A DNA stretch of 34,844 bases from Desulfitibacter alkalitolerans DSM 16504 (GTDB lineage Bacteria; Bacillota; DSM-16504; Desulfitibacterales; Desulfitibacteraceae): assembly GCF_000620305.1 (NCBI RefSeq), contig NZ_KK211104.1, positions 171,109 through 205,952 on the forward strand. Reading direction: 5' to 3'. The notes beneath the pieces are model-generated. The model searched no databases. It saw nothing but the letters and a program-made list of their open reading frames with translations, and was not told the origin of the DNA. Numbering within the stretch: position 1 is the first letter of the stretch; every line of letters begins with the position of its first letter. The position numbers and the translations under genes were made by a program. Shown here in pieces: positions 23,264 through 31,696 of this stretch.

Positions 23264-23275
23264 ACAGATATCTGT
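23264..23275. promoter_or_regulatory. 12-bp palindrome ACAGATATCTGT next to the operator candidate
   Basis: It abuts the larger palindrome directly. It could be a second site for the same or another regulator. A TATATT box at 23303-23308 with AGGAAGGAG at 23322-23330 gives the plus-strand gene its expression signals. Confidence 0.4.
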
Positions 23276-23336
23276 AAATAGAGTGCATCTTCATTTTAGA
23301 GTATATTAGGAGTGTACTTATTTAGGAAGGAGTTGT

Positions 23337-24377
23337 TTGATATTGGAGTTGCAGCATAGGTTGGTGAGGCAGGCAATCAATATAGCTATTAGCAAAGCTA
23401 TGGAAGATATGAAAGGTAATACAAGACGTAGTATTAGAAACCTGATTGATTTGGGCCTGCTGTTTTCAAAAAGTGAAAATCAGAAGTGTTTTTTTTCTAC
23501 CGCCCAAAAGGTAATTGCCAACCCGAGAAACCCCTATAATTCACTGGTCACAAGGATTCTTTCCGATGTTGATAACGATACGATAAAAAAAGTCGGCTTG
23601 AATTTGGGATACAGCAGTCTGATCTATGGAGCCAATAAACTAAAAAAAAGGCGGGAGGATTTAGGATTTATGCTTCCATGGCTCCTCATTTTTGATATTT
23701 CTGAATCAGATCCTGCTATTTTTCATCAGATGGAGCATCTTATCGGGGAAGGCAAGGAATTAGGCATTTACAGCTATATCATCTGTCCGCACGAAAAAGA
23801 CGATATTCTCTCCATATGCGAAATCGCAAAACGGTTTGAAGAATGCTTATTCGTGTTGAAAGTGCCTTCCGGCTTAATTTTGGAGCAAACTGCCGAATTT
23901 CTCGGTAAAATCCATAATGCGATGGTTTCCGTGCAGGTGACAAACATGGATTTCAGCTGTGAAAGCGATGTAAACGCATTCCGGTTATTAAAGCAAAACC
24001 GTTGCCTATATGGCTTTCATGTAAGCTATAGCGAGAATACGATAAAACAAGTGACAGCCCCGGAGTATATTCGCTCTGCGATCAGCCTTGGCAATCTGTT
24101 TGGAACATACATCGCCGAAAACGGCGTCCCGGATACATGCAGGGACGCAGTCCATGCATTTGCGTGCAAAGAAAGAGGGGAAAAAGGGCAACCATTAATT
24201 ACGCTGGAATGGTTCCGGGATATGCGTATTATCAGTGAAAAAATCCTCTCCGGCAATGGTTACACAGCGATTAACCTGGCAGAAAGGGTTTATTGTGAAT
24301 ACATCAAAGCAAAAGATGTGGTTACAAAATCGCTTTTTGAAATACTTCAGAGCACGCGGCTTTGCACAAGCTTCTGA
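23337..24377 (+). CDS. Radical SAM-like paralogue lacking the Fe-S cluster cysteines
   Basis: This 346-residue protein starts behind AGGAAGGAG. It aligns with its divergent neighbour over most of its length: REDLGFMLPWLLIFDIS against REKYGCNIPWAILMDPT, GKELGIYSYIICPHEK against GKQLGVYFYLYSGGEP, and QPLITLEWFRDM against KPLFTLDFWNDG. The CxxxCxxC loop is deleted and GGEP is replaced by CPHE. The SPASM cysteines are also missing. It should not bind a 4Fe-4S cluster or cleave SAM. It may be a partner or substrate-recognition subunit, or a decaying gene, but the long intact frame argues for retained function. Confidence 0.7.
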   Translation: MILELQHRLVRQAINIAISKAMEDMKGNTRRSIRNLIDLGLLFSKSENQKCFFSTAQKVIANPRNPYNSLVTRILSDVDNDTIKKVGLNLGYSSLIYGANKLKKRREDLGFMLPWLLIFDISESDPAIFHQMEHLIGEGKELGIYSYIICPHEKDDILSICEIAKRFEECLFVLKVPSGLILEQTAEFLGKIHNAMVSVQVTNMDFSCESDVNAFRLLKQNRCLYGFHVSYSENTIKQVTAPEYIRSAISLGNLFGTYIAENGVPDTCRDAVHAFACKERGEKGQPLITLEWFRDMRIISEKILSGNGYTAINLAERVYCEYIKAKDVVTKSLFEILQSTRLCTSF

Positions 24378-24522
24378 TCCTGTTTTGAGGCAATAAAGCA
24401 TATCGATAGATATCAAGCAAAAGGGGCTTGCTGCGAGGCCAGCTCTCTTAACTTCTATGATACCTTTATGATAATGATAAAATGCATTTTTTTCAAACAG
24501 TAAATGGGGGAGTGGTTTTGAC

Positions 24523-25230
24523 TTGTATGAAATAAAAGATCGTGTTTGTGCCAGCCGTACAGGCAGTAACGGAACTATGAAGCTTACGGGAGCTATGGAC
24601 ATCCTTCAGGATTGTTCATTGTTATGGCTGGAATCAGAGCCTTCTTTCCGAGACTTTCTTGTCGGGAACAATCTAGGTATGTTTGTCTTATCAAGGCAGG
24701 TGGATATTATACGGCTGCCGGTATGCGGCGAAAAGATTACTGTGAAAACCAGTATCTTTGCATGCCAGAGTTTCTTTGGTTATCGGAATACGGTCCTATA
24801 TGGTGAAAACGGCCTGTCCTGTCTGCTGACATGGAGCCTCGGAGCATTTGTAAATCTGGGTACAGGTAGAATGGTAAGGCTGCCGCAAAGTGAAATTGAC
24901 AAGGTTACCTTCGACGAGAAAATTGATATGGAGTATCTGGATAAAAAGATTATTCTCCCGGATATGCCAGGTCAGCGTATGGATGCTGTTACAGTCAAAC
25001 GCAATGATATCGATATATATCACCATATGAACAATGTGAAATATGTTGAGGCTGCACTGGAACTTTTGCCGGAGAATTTCGGAATCAAAAGATTAAGAAT
25101 CGAATATAAGAGGCCTGCAAAACTGGGTGATCTGTTGTATCCCCAAATGATAAAGGCACCTTCAGCGAATTGGTATGTGCTTCTGCTTGATTCACAGGAT
25201 AATCCGTATGTAATCATGGAATTTTCCTAA
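24523..25230 (+). CDS. Acyl-ACP thioesterase
   Basis: This 235-residue double-hotdog thioesterase matches PF01643. TTG 24523 is chosen behind GGGGGAG. The first hotdog (about 1-125) has ILQDCSLLWLES. The second has the catalytic-type loop NDIDIYHHMNNVKYVEAAL (161-179) with Asp, His and Asn in the family pattern, and RIEYKRPAKLGD near the end. Members release fatty acids from acyl carrier protein. Its place beside a hydrolase and radical SAM genes suggests a dedicated acyl supply or a membrane-lipid role. It ends 32 bases before the convergent hydrolase gene. Confidence 0.85.
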   Translation: MYEIKDRVCASRTGSNGTMKLTGAMDILQDCSLLWLESEPSFRDFLVGNNLGMFVLSRQVDIIRLPVCGEKITVKTSIFACQSFFGYRNTVLYGENGLSCLLTWSLGAFVNLGTGRMVRLPQSEIDKVTFDEKIDMEYLDKKIILPDMPGQRMDAVTVKRNDIDIYHHMNNVKYVEAALELLPENFGIKRLRIEYKRPAKLGDLLYPQMIKAPSANWYVLLLDSQDNPYVIMEFS

Positions 25231-25262
25231 GGTATGCCGGTACATATCCAGGCAATAACCGC

Positions 25263-26369
25263 TCATAAAATTAGGTCATGTTTTCTTATTTCCCGAATGT
25301 TCTTCATAGCTAAAATAAATAGTGAGCGTATGGTCTGAAACAGAAACCTTCTTGTTTCATCATCAATTTCTTTCATTGCACCAAGCACGGCATAAGCTCT
25401 TTTCTGCCAATCTCCCATCAGGTCATAAAATGTCGTAGCATTTGTTGCTTTGATCACATTATACAGAGTATTCACAAATAGCTCCCGTTTTTGGTCGTTC
25501 AGGGAGTTAACCCACTGGTTCAGTGTTTCATTCATATAGAGCGCGCTTTTGGTGATCGACGAAATATATTCAAAATCATCACTGTCAATCAGCCATGAAA
25601 AGGGATCGTGCTGCATAAGCCAGATGCGGTTGCTTTTCACCACGGAATACTTTTCCTGATGCTGCAAAAGCATCCCAATCACGGAGGACTGCGGCATGGT
25701 TTTGCGGATTCGATCCTTTACTGTCAAATAGCCGTCGCTTTGAAAGACCTCATCCTTGAATCCGGGTCCATCATGATCAAAGATATGTGTGATCCTGTCC
25801 TGAACCGACCGGCGGCATTTTATAGAGGAATAGACTGCAATATTTCCTCCTTTTGAGTGCCCGCCAATTTTTAATTTGCATGAAATTTTGTCGGCAACGG
25901 CATTCAAGTATGCAACGCCTTCGTCTTGCGACGGAATGGGGCTTGTGAACGCCATATTAAAATCCTCTTTCCATCCGACAAAGGTTGCATCGGTGCCTCG
26001 GTAAGCAATGTATGCTGAATTATCGCTCAGAAGATAGGTGACGGCGGAGAACTGCTTCTCTGCCGTGTTATCTATTTGATTCACATAAAAAGCCAGTTTC
26101 GTGTCACGAAACCGCGGACTGTTTGCGAACGCAAAGAGCAGTTGCCGGTTGCTTTTGCGATCCCTCACATCTTGATATAATGTATCAGGATTCTCTATAG
26201 CAGCAACTTCCTGGATCGGCACTGGCGATGAAATATCCGATAAGCCGGGGACGACGCCATCGTAATACAAATACGCCAATTGGGATAACACCAGGCTGTC
26301 AACAGCATTGAATTGTCTATTTTCAAAAGTATCTTCCATTACTTTTGTATAATCTATAATATTTTTCAT
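25263..26369 (-). CDS. DUF2974/Mbeg1-like alpha/beta hydrolase
   Basis: This 368-residue lipase-like hydrolase has the nucleophile elbow GGHSKGG with Ser172 and an oxyanion-side YRGTD motif (about 123-127). Acidic and histidine residues in IFDHDGPGF follow. The N-terminal FENRQFNAVDSLVLSQLAYLYYDG is typical of the DUF2974/Mbeg1-like family. No signal peptide is visible, so it is probably cytosolic. It lies 89 bases downstream of the TetR gene on the same strand and is probably co-transcribed. The substrate is unknown. Confidence 0.85.
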   Translation of the reverse strand: MKNIIDYTKVMEDTFENRQFNAVDSLVLSQLAYLYYDGVVPGLSDISSPVPIQEVAAIENPDTLYQDVRDRKSNRQLLFAFANSPRFRDTKLAFYVNQIDNTAEKQFSAVTYLLSDNSAYIAYRGTDATFVGWKEDFNMAFTSPIPSQDEGVAYLNAVADKISCKLKIGGHSKGGNIAVYSSIKCRRSVQDRITHIFDHDGPGFKDEVFQSDGYLTVKDRIRKTMPQSSVIGMLLQHQEKYSVVKSNRIWLMQHDPFSWLIDSDDFEYISSITKSALYMNETLNQWVNSLNDQKRELFVNTLYNVIKATNATTFYDLMGDWQKRAYAVLGAMKEIDDETRRFLFQTIRSLFILAMKNIREIRKHDLIL

Positions 26370-26458
26370 ATCACCTGCTCCTATTCCAATTTAGAATTCT
26401 TTACAAGCAATGCCGTTCTCATACAAATATAATTCAAAAAAATGTGCGTCCGATAGCT

Positions 26459-27049
26459 TTATTCCGATTCTGCCGGATTTTCCGCAGATACCTTTTGGCT
26501 CAGGCTTTCAAGTTCGCAAAAAATACTTCCGTCAAAAATGCTGCGAATTTTCGTTACGTACTCCGCCGGTTCCTCTTTCATACCCTTGTTGGCCCATCGT
26601 ACAATCATGCCGACAAAAGCAGTAGATATAAATTCGGTAATAAATCCCCATTTTTCTTCTTCAAATTCTGCATTTTGAAGGTTTTCTATTATTGATATCG
26701 AGATATCCCGGATGTAATCATGTAGATATTCCTGAAAAGAATTTTGTCCGGTTGTATTGAGCGCGTTAATATAAAACGCCTTGTTCTGCCGCATATAATT
26801 ACACAAATCCACCAGACCGTCCATCCAATGCTCTACCGTGTTATAGGAGCTTATCAAGCGGGCGGTTTCGGTATAGTAAATCCAGTTCATAAGATCATAC
26901 TTGTCCTTGAAATGATAATAAAATGCTTGCCTTGTCAGCCCGCAATTTTCAACAATATCGCTCACGCAGATCCTGTTGAAGGCATTCTTTGCCATAAGTC
27001 CCTTTAAGGAATTGGCAAGTGCCAGCTTGGTAATGTTTGAATCCGACAT
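26459..27049 (-). CDS. TetR/AcrR-family regulator (DhaS-like)
   Basis: This 196-residue regulator starts at ATG 27049 with GGAGG close upstream; a longer frame to 27169 is not needed. The HTH is in residues 15-50 (MAKNAFNRICVSDIVENCGLTRQAFYYHFKDKYDLMNW). The helical C-terminal domain is of the TetR_C type seen in DhaS-like regulators. It probably regulates the hydrolase gene on the same strand and perhaps the divergent radical SAM pair. The ligand is unknown. Confidence 0.87.
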   Translation of the reverse strand: MSDSNITKLALANSLKGLMAKNAFNRICVSDIVENCGLTRQAFYYHFKDKYDLMNWIYYTETARLISSYNTVEHWMDGLVDLCNYMRQNKAFYINALNTTGQNSFQEYLHDYIRDISISIIENLQNAEFEEEKWGFITEFISTAFVGMIVRWANKGMKEEPAEYVTKIRSIFDGSIFCELESLSQKVSAENPAESE

Positions 27050-27239
27050 GATAAACCTCCTCTCCCCAAGCCGGGCATAATTGCCCATAATACCGCTAAT
27101 GGACAGTTTCCCATATGTAAAAAAATCCAAACATAGGTACCAATGAAAGCCTAAATACCGTAAGTACATTTGCAGCGTTTAAAATATTACCTCGGCTGTT
27201 TCTTATAATTATTAATTATTAATCTAAAAGCTGTTTAGC

Positions 27240-27557
27240 CTAGACTATAAATCTATCTATAAATTGCTTTGCAGCTTGATTTAATTCATACCACTCATAC
27301 TTCAGGTTCTCAAATTGATCTTTCCCTTCGGATGTAATGCCGTAAAATTTCAGCATCGTTTTGTTGGAGGTTTCTTTTATACCACTTTTAATAAATCCTT
27401 CTTTTTGCATTTTTTTTAACAGAGAATATATTATAATTTCCGATGTCTCAAACGCATCTTGAAGTGTCATGCTCAGTTCACATTCATAAGCATCCTTACT
27501 AAATAAAATTGCTAAAATGCAAATCTCTATTATGCCTTTTTTTAGATGAATGTCCAT
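27240..27557 (-). CDS. PadR-family transcriptional regulator
   Basis: This 105-residue protein is a single winged helix. LKKGIIEICILAIL opens the domain, followed by YECELSMTL, then SEIIIYSLLKKMQKEGFI as the recognition region, and KFYGITSEGK as the wing. It is the last gene of the minus-strand operon, starting 15 bases after dxs. PadR proteins often repress their own operon or a membrane-stress gene. Regulation of the lipid operon is an inference from position. Confidence 0.85.
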   Translation of the reverse strand: MDIHLKKGIIEICILAILFSKDAYECELSMTLQDAFETSEIIIYSLLKKMQKEGFIKSGIKETSNKTMLKFYGITSEGKDQFENLKYEWYELNQAAKQFIDRFIV

Positions 27558-27572
27558 AACACTTTTTCCCTT

Positions 27573-29504
27573 CTATTTGAGTTTTGATCTATTGCCCAAA
27601 TAAACACCATGTACACTGTCTTTCAATATTAATTTGTTTTTTCTCAGCAGTCGTAAAATTCCGTGAATCAGGGAATCCGCATCAAGCTTATATATCCTGA
27701 ATAGCTCGCTTCGCGTACCCTGCCCGATAAAGTGGTCCGGAAAGCCAAACATTTTAATCTCAATATTAAGTTCATACCTGTTTAACAGCTGCAAAACATT
27801 GCTTCCAAGTCCTCCGATTATAGAATGATCCTCAATTGTCACTACTTTCTTTATTCTCGTTGCGGAACCGATGATCAATTCTTCATCCAGGGGCTTCAGA
27901 AATCTAACGTTAATTAAATCAACGGAAATTCCCTCATTCTTTAGTGTCGCCGCTACTTGAAGGGAGGTTTCCACCATATTCCCGGCCGTAACAATGGTAA
28001 CATCAGTACCCTTACAAATTCTTATCCCTTTATGCCAGGTTACCGGGTCTTTAATATCTGATAATACAACCTTGCCTTTTCCTCTGGGATACCTTATTGC
28101 AATAGGTCCATTATGTTCCATGACAGCATATCTCAACATCTGTTTAAGCTCTCTGTAATCGCATGGAGAAAGAATAGACATATTAGGTATATGACTGAGG
28201 TATGACAAGTCGTAGATTCCCTGATGTGTTTCTCCATCCTCACCTACAACGCCAGCCCTGTCTATAGCAAATGTCACGTGCAAATTCTGCGCTGCAACAT
28301 CGTGAAGAATTTGATCATAAGCCCGCTGCAGGAAGGATGAATATACTGCGAAAACAGGCTTAAGTCCGCTTTTTGCCATGCCGGCCGCAAATGTTACGGC
28401 ATACTGTTCAGCAATGCCCACATCAAAAAATCTTTTCGGATATTTTTGGGAAAACTCGTTGAGTCCCGTACCGTCCGGCATCGCAGCGGTAATGGCTACG
28501 AGTTTGCATTCTTCTCCGGCAAGTTTCACCATTTCTTTCCCGAAAATAGCCGAATAGCTATCTTTTTTATCATTCAATGTTTCACCGGACCGTATTTCAA
28601 AAGAGGATACGTTGTGGAAAGCATGGGGTTTTTCCTCCGCCGGCCCGTAGCCCTTCCCTTTTTGGGTACGGACATGAATCAGCACAGGCCCTTTTATAAA
28701 CCTAGCCTTTGAAAAGATATCGATAAGCTCATTCAAATCATGTCCGTCTATAGGACCGAAATACTTAAACCCAAGCTCTTCAAACAAGGTCCTGTGCATG
28801 ATCATATATTTGATTGCACCTTTAATTCTGTTCAGGCCTTCGGCAAGAGGCTCACCAATACCTGGTATTCTGTTAAAAGCCTGTTCCAATAGCTCTTTTG
28901 ACTTGAAATAAGCGGGCTCTGTCCTTATTTGCGCCAAATGCTTTGAAAGCCCTCCAACATTTTGTCTTATGGAAAAATTATTATCATTAAGGACTACAAT
29001 CAAGTTGTTCAATGACCTTCCGGCATCATTTAATGCTTCAAAAGCCATTCCTCCGGTTAGGGCACCATCTCCGATTACTGAAATAACGGAGTAGTTTTCG
29101 TTTTTAATATCCCTTGCCTTTGCAAGACCCAGTGCAGCAGATATGGAGGTACTGCTGTGCCCGGTATTAAAAATATCATGCTCACTTTCACTTGCTTTGG
29201 GAAAGCCGGAGATGCCATTTAGCGTCCTGAGTGTACCGAATCTTTCCTTTCTGCCTGTAAGAATTTTATGGGTATAGGACTGATGTCCAACATCCCATAT
29301 AATTTTATCCTTTGGAGAATCAAAAATAAAATGGAGTGCAATCGTAAGCTCTACTGCACCCAAATTTGAAGCCAGATGACCTCCCGTCTTTGATACTGAT
29401 CCTATCAGAAGCTTTCTGATTTCTTCCGCCAATTGCTTCAATTGCATTCTATTCAGTTTTTTGATATCACTTGGCACGTTGATGCGTCCTAATAGATTGT
29501 CCAC
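27573..29504 (-). CDS. dxs: 1-deoxy-D-xylulose-5-phosphate synthase
   Basis: This 643-residue thiamine diphosphate enzyme makes DXP from pyruvate and glyceraldehyde 3-phosphate, the first step of the non-mevalonate isoprenoid pathway. Visible motifs are DVGHQSYTHK (71-80), the ThDP motif GDGALTGG (145-152) with NDNNFS, DRAGVVGEDGETHQG, and a transketolase C-terminal domain ending near residue 620. GTG 29504 follows AAAGGAAAA and overlaps the yidC end by 38 bases. Length and motifs are normal, so it should be active. Whether it is the only dxs copy cannot be known from this window. Confidence 0.95.
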   Translation of the reverse strand: MDNLLGRINVPSDIKKLNRMQLKQLAEEIRKLLIGSVSKTGGHLASNLGAVELTIALHFIFDSPKDKIIWDVGHQSYTHKILTGRKERFGTLRTLNGISGFPKASESEHDIFNTGHSSTSISAALGLAKARDIKNENYSVISVIGDGALTGGMAFEALNDAGRSLNNLIVVLNDNNFSIRQNVGGLSKHLAQIRTEPAYFKSKELLEQAFNRIPGIGEPLAEGLNRIKGAIKYMIMHRTLFEELGFKYFGPIDGHDLNELIDIFSKARFIKGPVLIHVRTQKGKGYGPAEEKPHAFHNVSSFEIRSGETLNDKKDSYSAIFGKEMVKLAGEECKLVAITAAMPDGTGLNEFSQKYPKRFFDVGIAEQYAVTFAAGMAKSGLKPVFAVYSSFLQRAYDQILHDVAAQNLHVTFAIDRAGVVGEDGETHQGIYDLSYLSHIPNMSILSPCDYRELKQMLRYAVMEHNGPIAIRYPRGKGKVVLSDIKDPVTWHKGIRICKGTDVTIVTAGNMVETSLQVAATLKNEGISVDLINVRFLKPLDEELIIGSATRIKKVVTIEDHSIIGGLGSNVLQLLNRYELNIEIKMFGFPDHFIGQGTRSELFRIYKLDADSLIHGILRLLRKNKLILKDSVHGVYLGNRSKLK

Positions 29505-30417
29505 CGGAGTTTTTCCTTTCCTTCACCTCTTTATTTTCCACTTCCACCTTCACATTCTTTTTTATAACAAACCTGTTCATAAACATTTGCTGGGCTATCT
29601 GATAAATATTTCCCACAATCCAGTAAAGGCCCAGACCGGCAGGTACGCTGAAAGAAATAAATGCGGTCATGACAGGAGACACCCACATCATGCTTTTTTG
29701 CATGGATGCTTGCATTTGGTTATCACTTGTCTGAGGTGTTTGCTGCATAGAATATTTAACAGAGATATAGGTCGTAATTGCTGATAATATTGGAATTAGA
29801 AGCAAAATTAGATTTTGTGCACCTACAACATCTCCAAAAAGCTTTTGATAATTCCATGTAGGAATTGCCCCAAGGTTAATACCAAGAAAATTCATATTAA
29901 GCAATTCTTCTTTTTTTAGCATTTGACTAACACTTGCCAATTCCTCCGTATGCTTCCCGAAGTAAGTGATAATGCTCAAGTCACGTATATTTGATATTCT
30001 ATCGGGACCTATCGGTATTTTTTCGAATAAGTGCAAAATAGTTTCCGGTGACTTTCCAACCATATACCTCAAAGGCTGTGAGATTACATAATATAATGAA
30101 AAAAGAATAGGCATCTGAATCAGCAGCGGCAAACAGCCGCCAGCAGGGTTTACTTTATTTTCCTGGTAAAGTTTCATCATTTCTTCATTCAGCTTTTCCT
30201 TATCGTTTTTATATCTCTTTTGTATTTCCTGCATTTGAGGCTGAATTTCGCTAAGCTTTGATGTTGAATGATACTGCTTTATATAAAGTGGTAGTAAAAG
30301 TGTTTTTACCATAACCGTCAACAGTATGATTGCAATACCATAATTTTTAAACGCAAGCATATCATATATAAATTTCAACACATATCCCATGGGAATTGCA
30401 ATAAAGTCAAGCATCAT
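29467..30417 (-). CDS. yidC: YidC/Oxa1 membrane protein insertase
   Basis: This protein of about 316 residues inserts proteins into the membrane. ATG 30417 follows AGAAGGTG. Five hydrophobic segments are visible: about 1-20, 25-45, 95-115, 195-215 and 240-265. The family motifs QPQMQEIQKRYKNDKEKLNEEMMKLYQENKVNP and GGCLPLLIQMPILFSLYY are present. A basic tail (VIKKNVKVEVENKEVKERKN) would contact the ribosome. There is no cleavable signal peptide, unlike Bacillus homologues. It is embedded in the lipid operon, which is unlike the usual place beside rnpA and jag, so it is probably a second, dedicated copy. Confidence 0.92.
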   Translation of the reverse strand: MMLDFIAIPMGYVLKFIYDMLAFKNYGIAIILLTVMVKTLLLPLYIKQYHSTSKLSEIQPQMQEIQKRYKNDKEKLNEEMMKLYQENKVNPAGGCLPLLIQMPILFSLYYVISQPLRYMVGKSPETILHLFEKIPIGPDRISNIRDLSIITYFGKHTEELASVSQMLKKEELLNMNFLGINLGAIPTWNYQKLFGDVVGAQNLILLLIPILSAITTYISVKYSMQQTPQTSDNQMQASMQKSMMWVSPVMTAFISFSVPAGLGLYWIVGNIYQIAQQMFMNRFVIKKNVKVEVENKEVKERKNSGGQSIRTHQRAK

Positions 30418-30468
30418 ACACCTTCTTTCGCACATTACAGCATTTTTACATAAAACATATTTGTAAAT

Positions 30469-30990
30469 TCATATTTCTAATATCTCTTTTAATCTATGAA
30501 CATTTTTCCCGCTGCCAAATTTGACAATCTCCATAGATGCACAATATTTATCTGCCAGCAGCACAACGAAAGCTTCCCTGTACCTTGGCAATCTTATGGT
30601 TAAAGGCCACATATGCTTCTGTATGATGTCCTTTTCTCTGTCATTCAAATTGAAATATTTGTTTGCATTTTGTAATGCAATATGAGGATGAATAAATCCA
30701 TGCAGTCCTTTATACGGCTTTCCTGTATGCCAGTCATACAGGAAAAAGTCATGCAGTAGCCCACCTCTGGCTGCTGAACGGTAGTCAAATCCCAGCTGCC
30801 TGCATACCAGATAGCTGATGTATGACACAAATAGGCTGTGCTCAAGGCAGTTTATATCACCATGCTGTATAAAATTTTTCATTGAATCTACCATCTCATG
30901 TTGAATCAGATCACTAATACATTCTTTATATTCTTCCTCATGGGAGGAATCTGCTCTTAAGTTCAACTTTGATTTTATCAATTCTATCAT
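30469..30990 (-). CDS. HD-domain protein, probable phosphohydrolase
   Basis: This 173-residue HD-superfamily protein has H51 in CLEHSLFVSYIS and H80-D81 in GGLLHDFFLYDW, then D147 near LADKYCASME. These are the metal-binding residues of the family. ATG 30990 follows AAGGAG. The gene overlaps the end of the preceding membrane-protein gene by 53 bases. The substrate is unknown; HD proteins hydrolyse nucleotides or other phosphate esters. Not a GGDEF, EAL or HD-GYP protein. Confidence 0.85.
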   Translation of the reverse strand: MIELIKSKLNLRADSSHEEEYKECISDLIQHEMVDSMKNFIQHGDINCLEHSLFVSYISYLVCRQLGFDYRSAARGGLLHDFFLYDWHTGKPYKGLHGFIHPHIALQNANKYFNLNDREKDIIQKHMWPLTIRLPRYREAFVVLLADKYCASMEIVKFGSGKNVHRLKEILEI

Positions 30991-31663
30991 TCAAAATGCT
31001 CCTTATATCACGGTTTAAAATACCTGCATTTAAAATTAACAGCCGGGGGAATGCAAGGAAAAACCTTTTATATTTAATGATCTTTTCATAATATTTATTG
31101 ACCGGTAAATTCGAATAATTAATAATCACTTCTCTTAAATCCAGGGCATCAAGTACAGACTTCGCGGTATCCGTCAGGAAGTACAGGATTATAAGCGTTG
31201 CAATATAGCCCTTCGTTGACACAGGTACGGAAAAAACCAGTTCTGAAAGAGCAGGATGTGCCACCTGTACCAAAAAAAATGCCAGTATACCCCAGAGAAG
31301 TGAATATTGCAAACATATATATCCCTTAAGATTCATAACATTATTGCTGTAATCCCACCATTTGCAGATAAAAACTTTCTCTAAAGCAAATCCTGTGATA
31401 TACTCCAATGCAGTAACCAAAAGAATCGAAAACAATATGCTTATGAATAATGATGTCGAATAATCTTCAAAAACAACGGTAACCCACTTTGAAGATTGAA
31501 CAATCAGTATAGCGCCAAATCCATAGATCGGGCAAAAGAAACCGGTTAAAAACCCTCTATTGATTAGCTTTCTTTCGTTTATGCTTGCAAATATTGTTTC
31601 CATTAACCAACCTAAAAAAGAATATATTGCAAAGAATAACACCAAATCTGAAAATCCACTCAC
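30938..31663 (-). CDS. PF06541-type membrane protein (putative ABC transporter type IV family)
   Basis: This 241-residue protein has about six hydrophobic helices. The N-terminus LVLFFAIYSFLGWLMETIFASI and RGFLTGFFCPIYGFGA are hallmark motifs of PF06541 (CmpB-like, annotated putative ABC transporter permease). GTG 31663 follows AGGGG. No ABC ATPase lies nearby, so the transporter label may be misleading. It sits between the UbiB-like gene and the HD gene in the same operon. Confidence 0.85.
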   Translation of the reverse strand: MSGFSDLVLFFAIYSFLGWLMETIFASINERKLINRGFLTGFFCPIYGFGAILIVQSSKWVTVVFEDYSTSLFISILFSILLVTALEYITGFALEKVFICKWWDYSNNVMNLKGYICLQYSLLWGILAFFLVQVAHPALSELVFSVPVSTKGYIATLIILYFLTDTAKSVLDALDLREVIINYSNLPVNKYYEKIIKYKRFFLAFPRLLILNAGILNRDIRSILNDRIDKIKVELKSRFLP

Positions 31664-31696
31664 ACTTCTATACCCCTTTCATTTATAATGCAGTCC

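Noticed and set aside
30469-30990. HD protein as a c-di-GMP phosphodiesterase (HD-GYP) linking to the riboswitches
   Set aside because: The GYP motif is absent, so a c-di-GMP role cannot be claimed.
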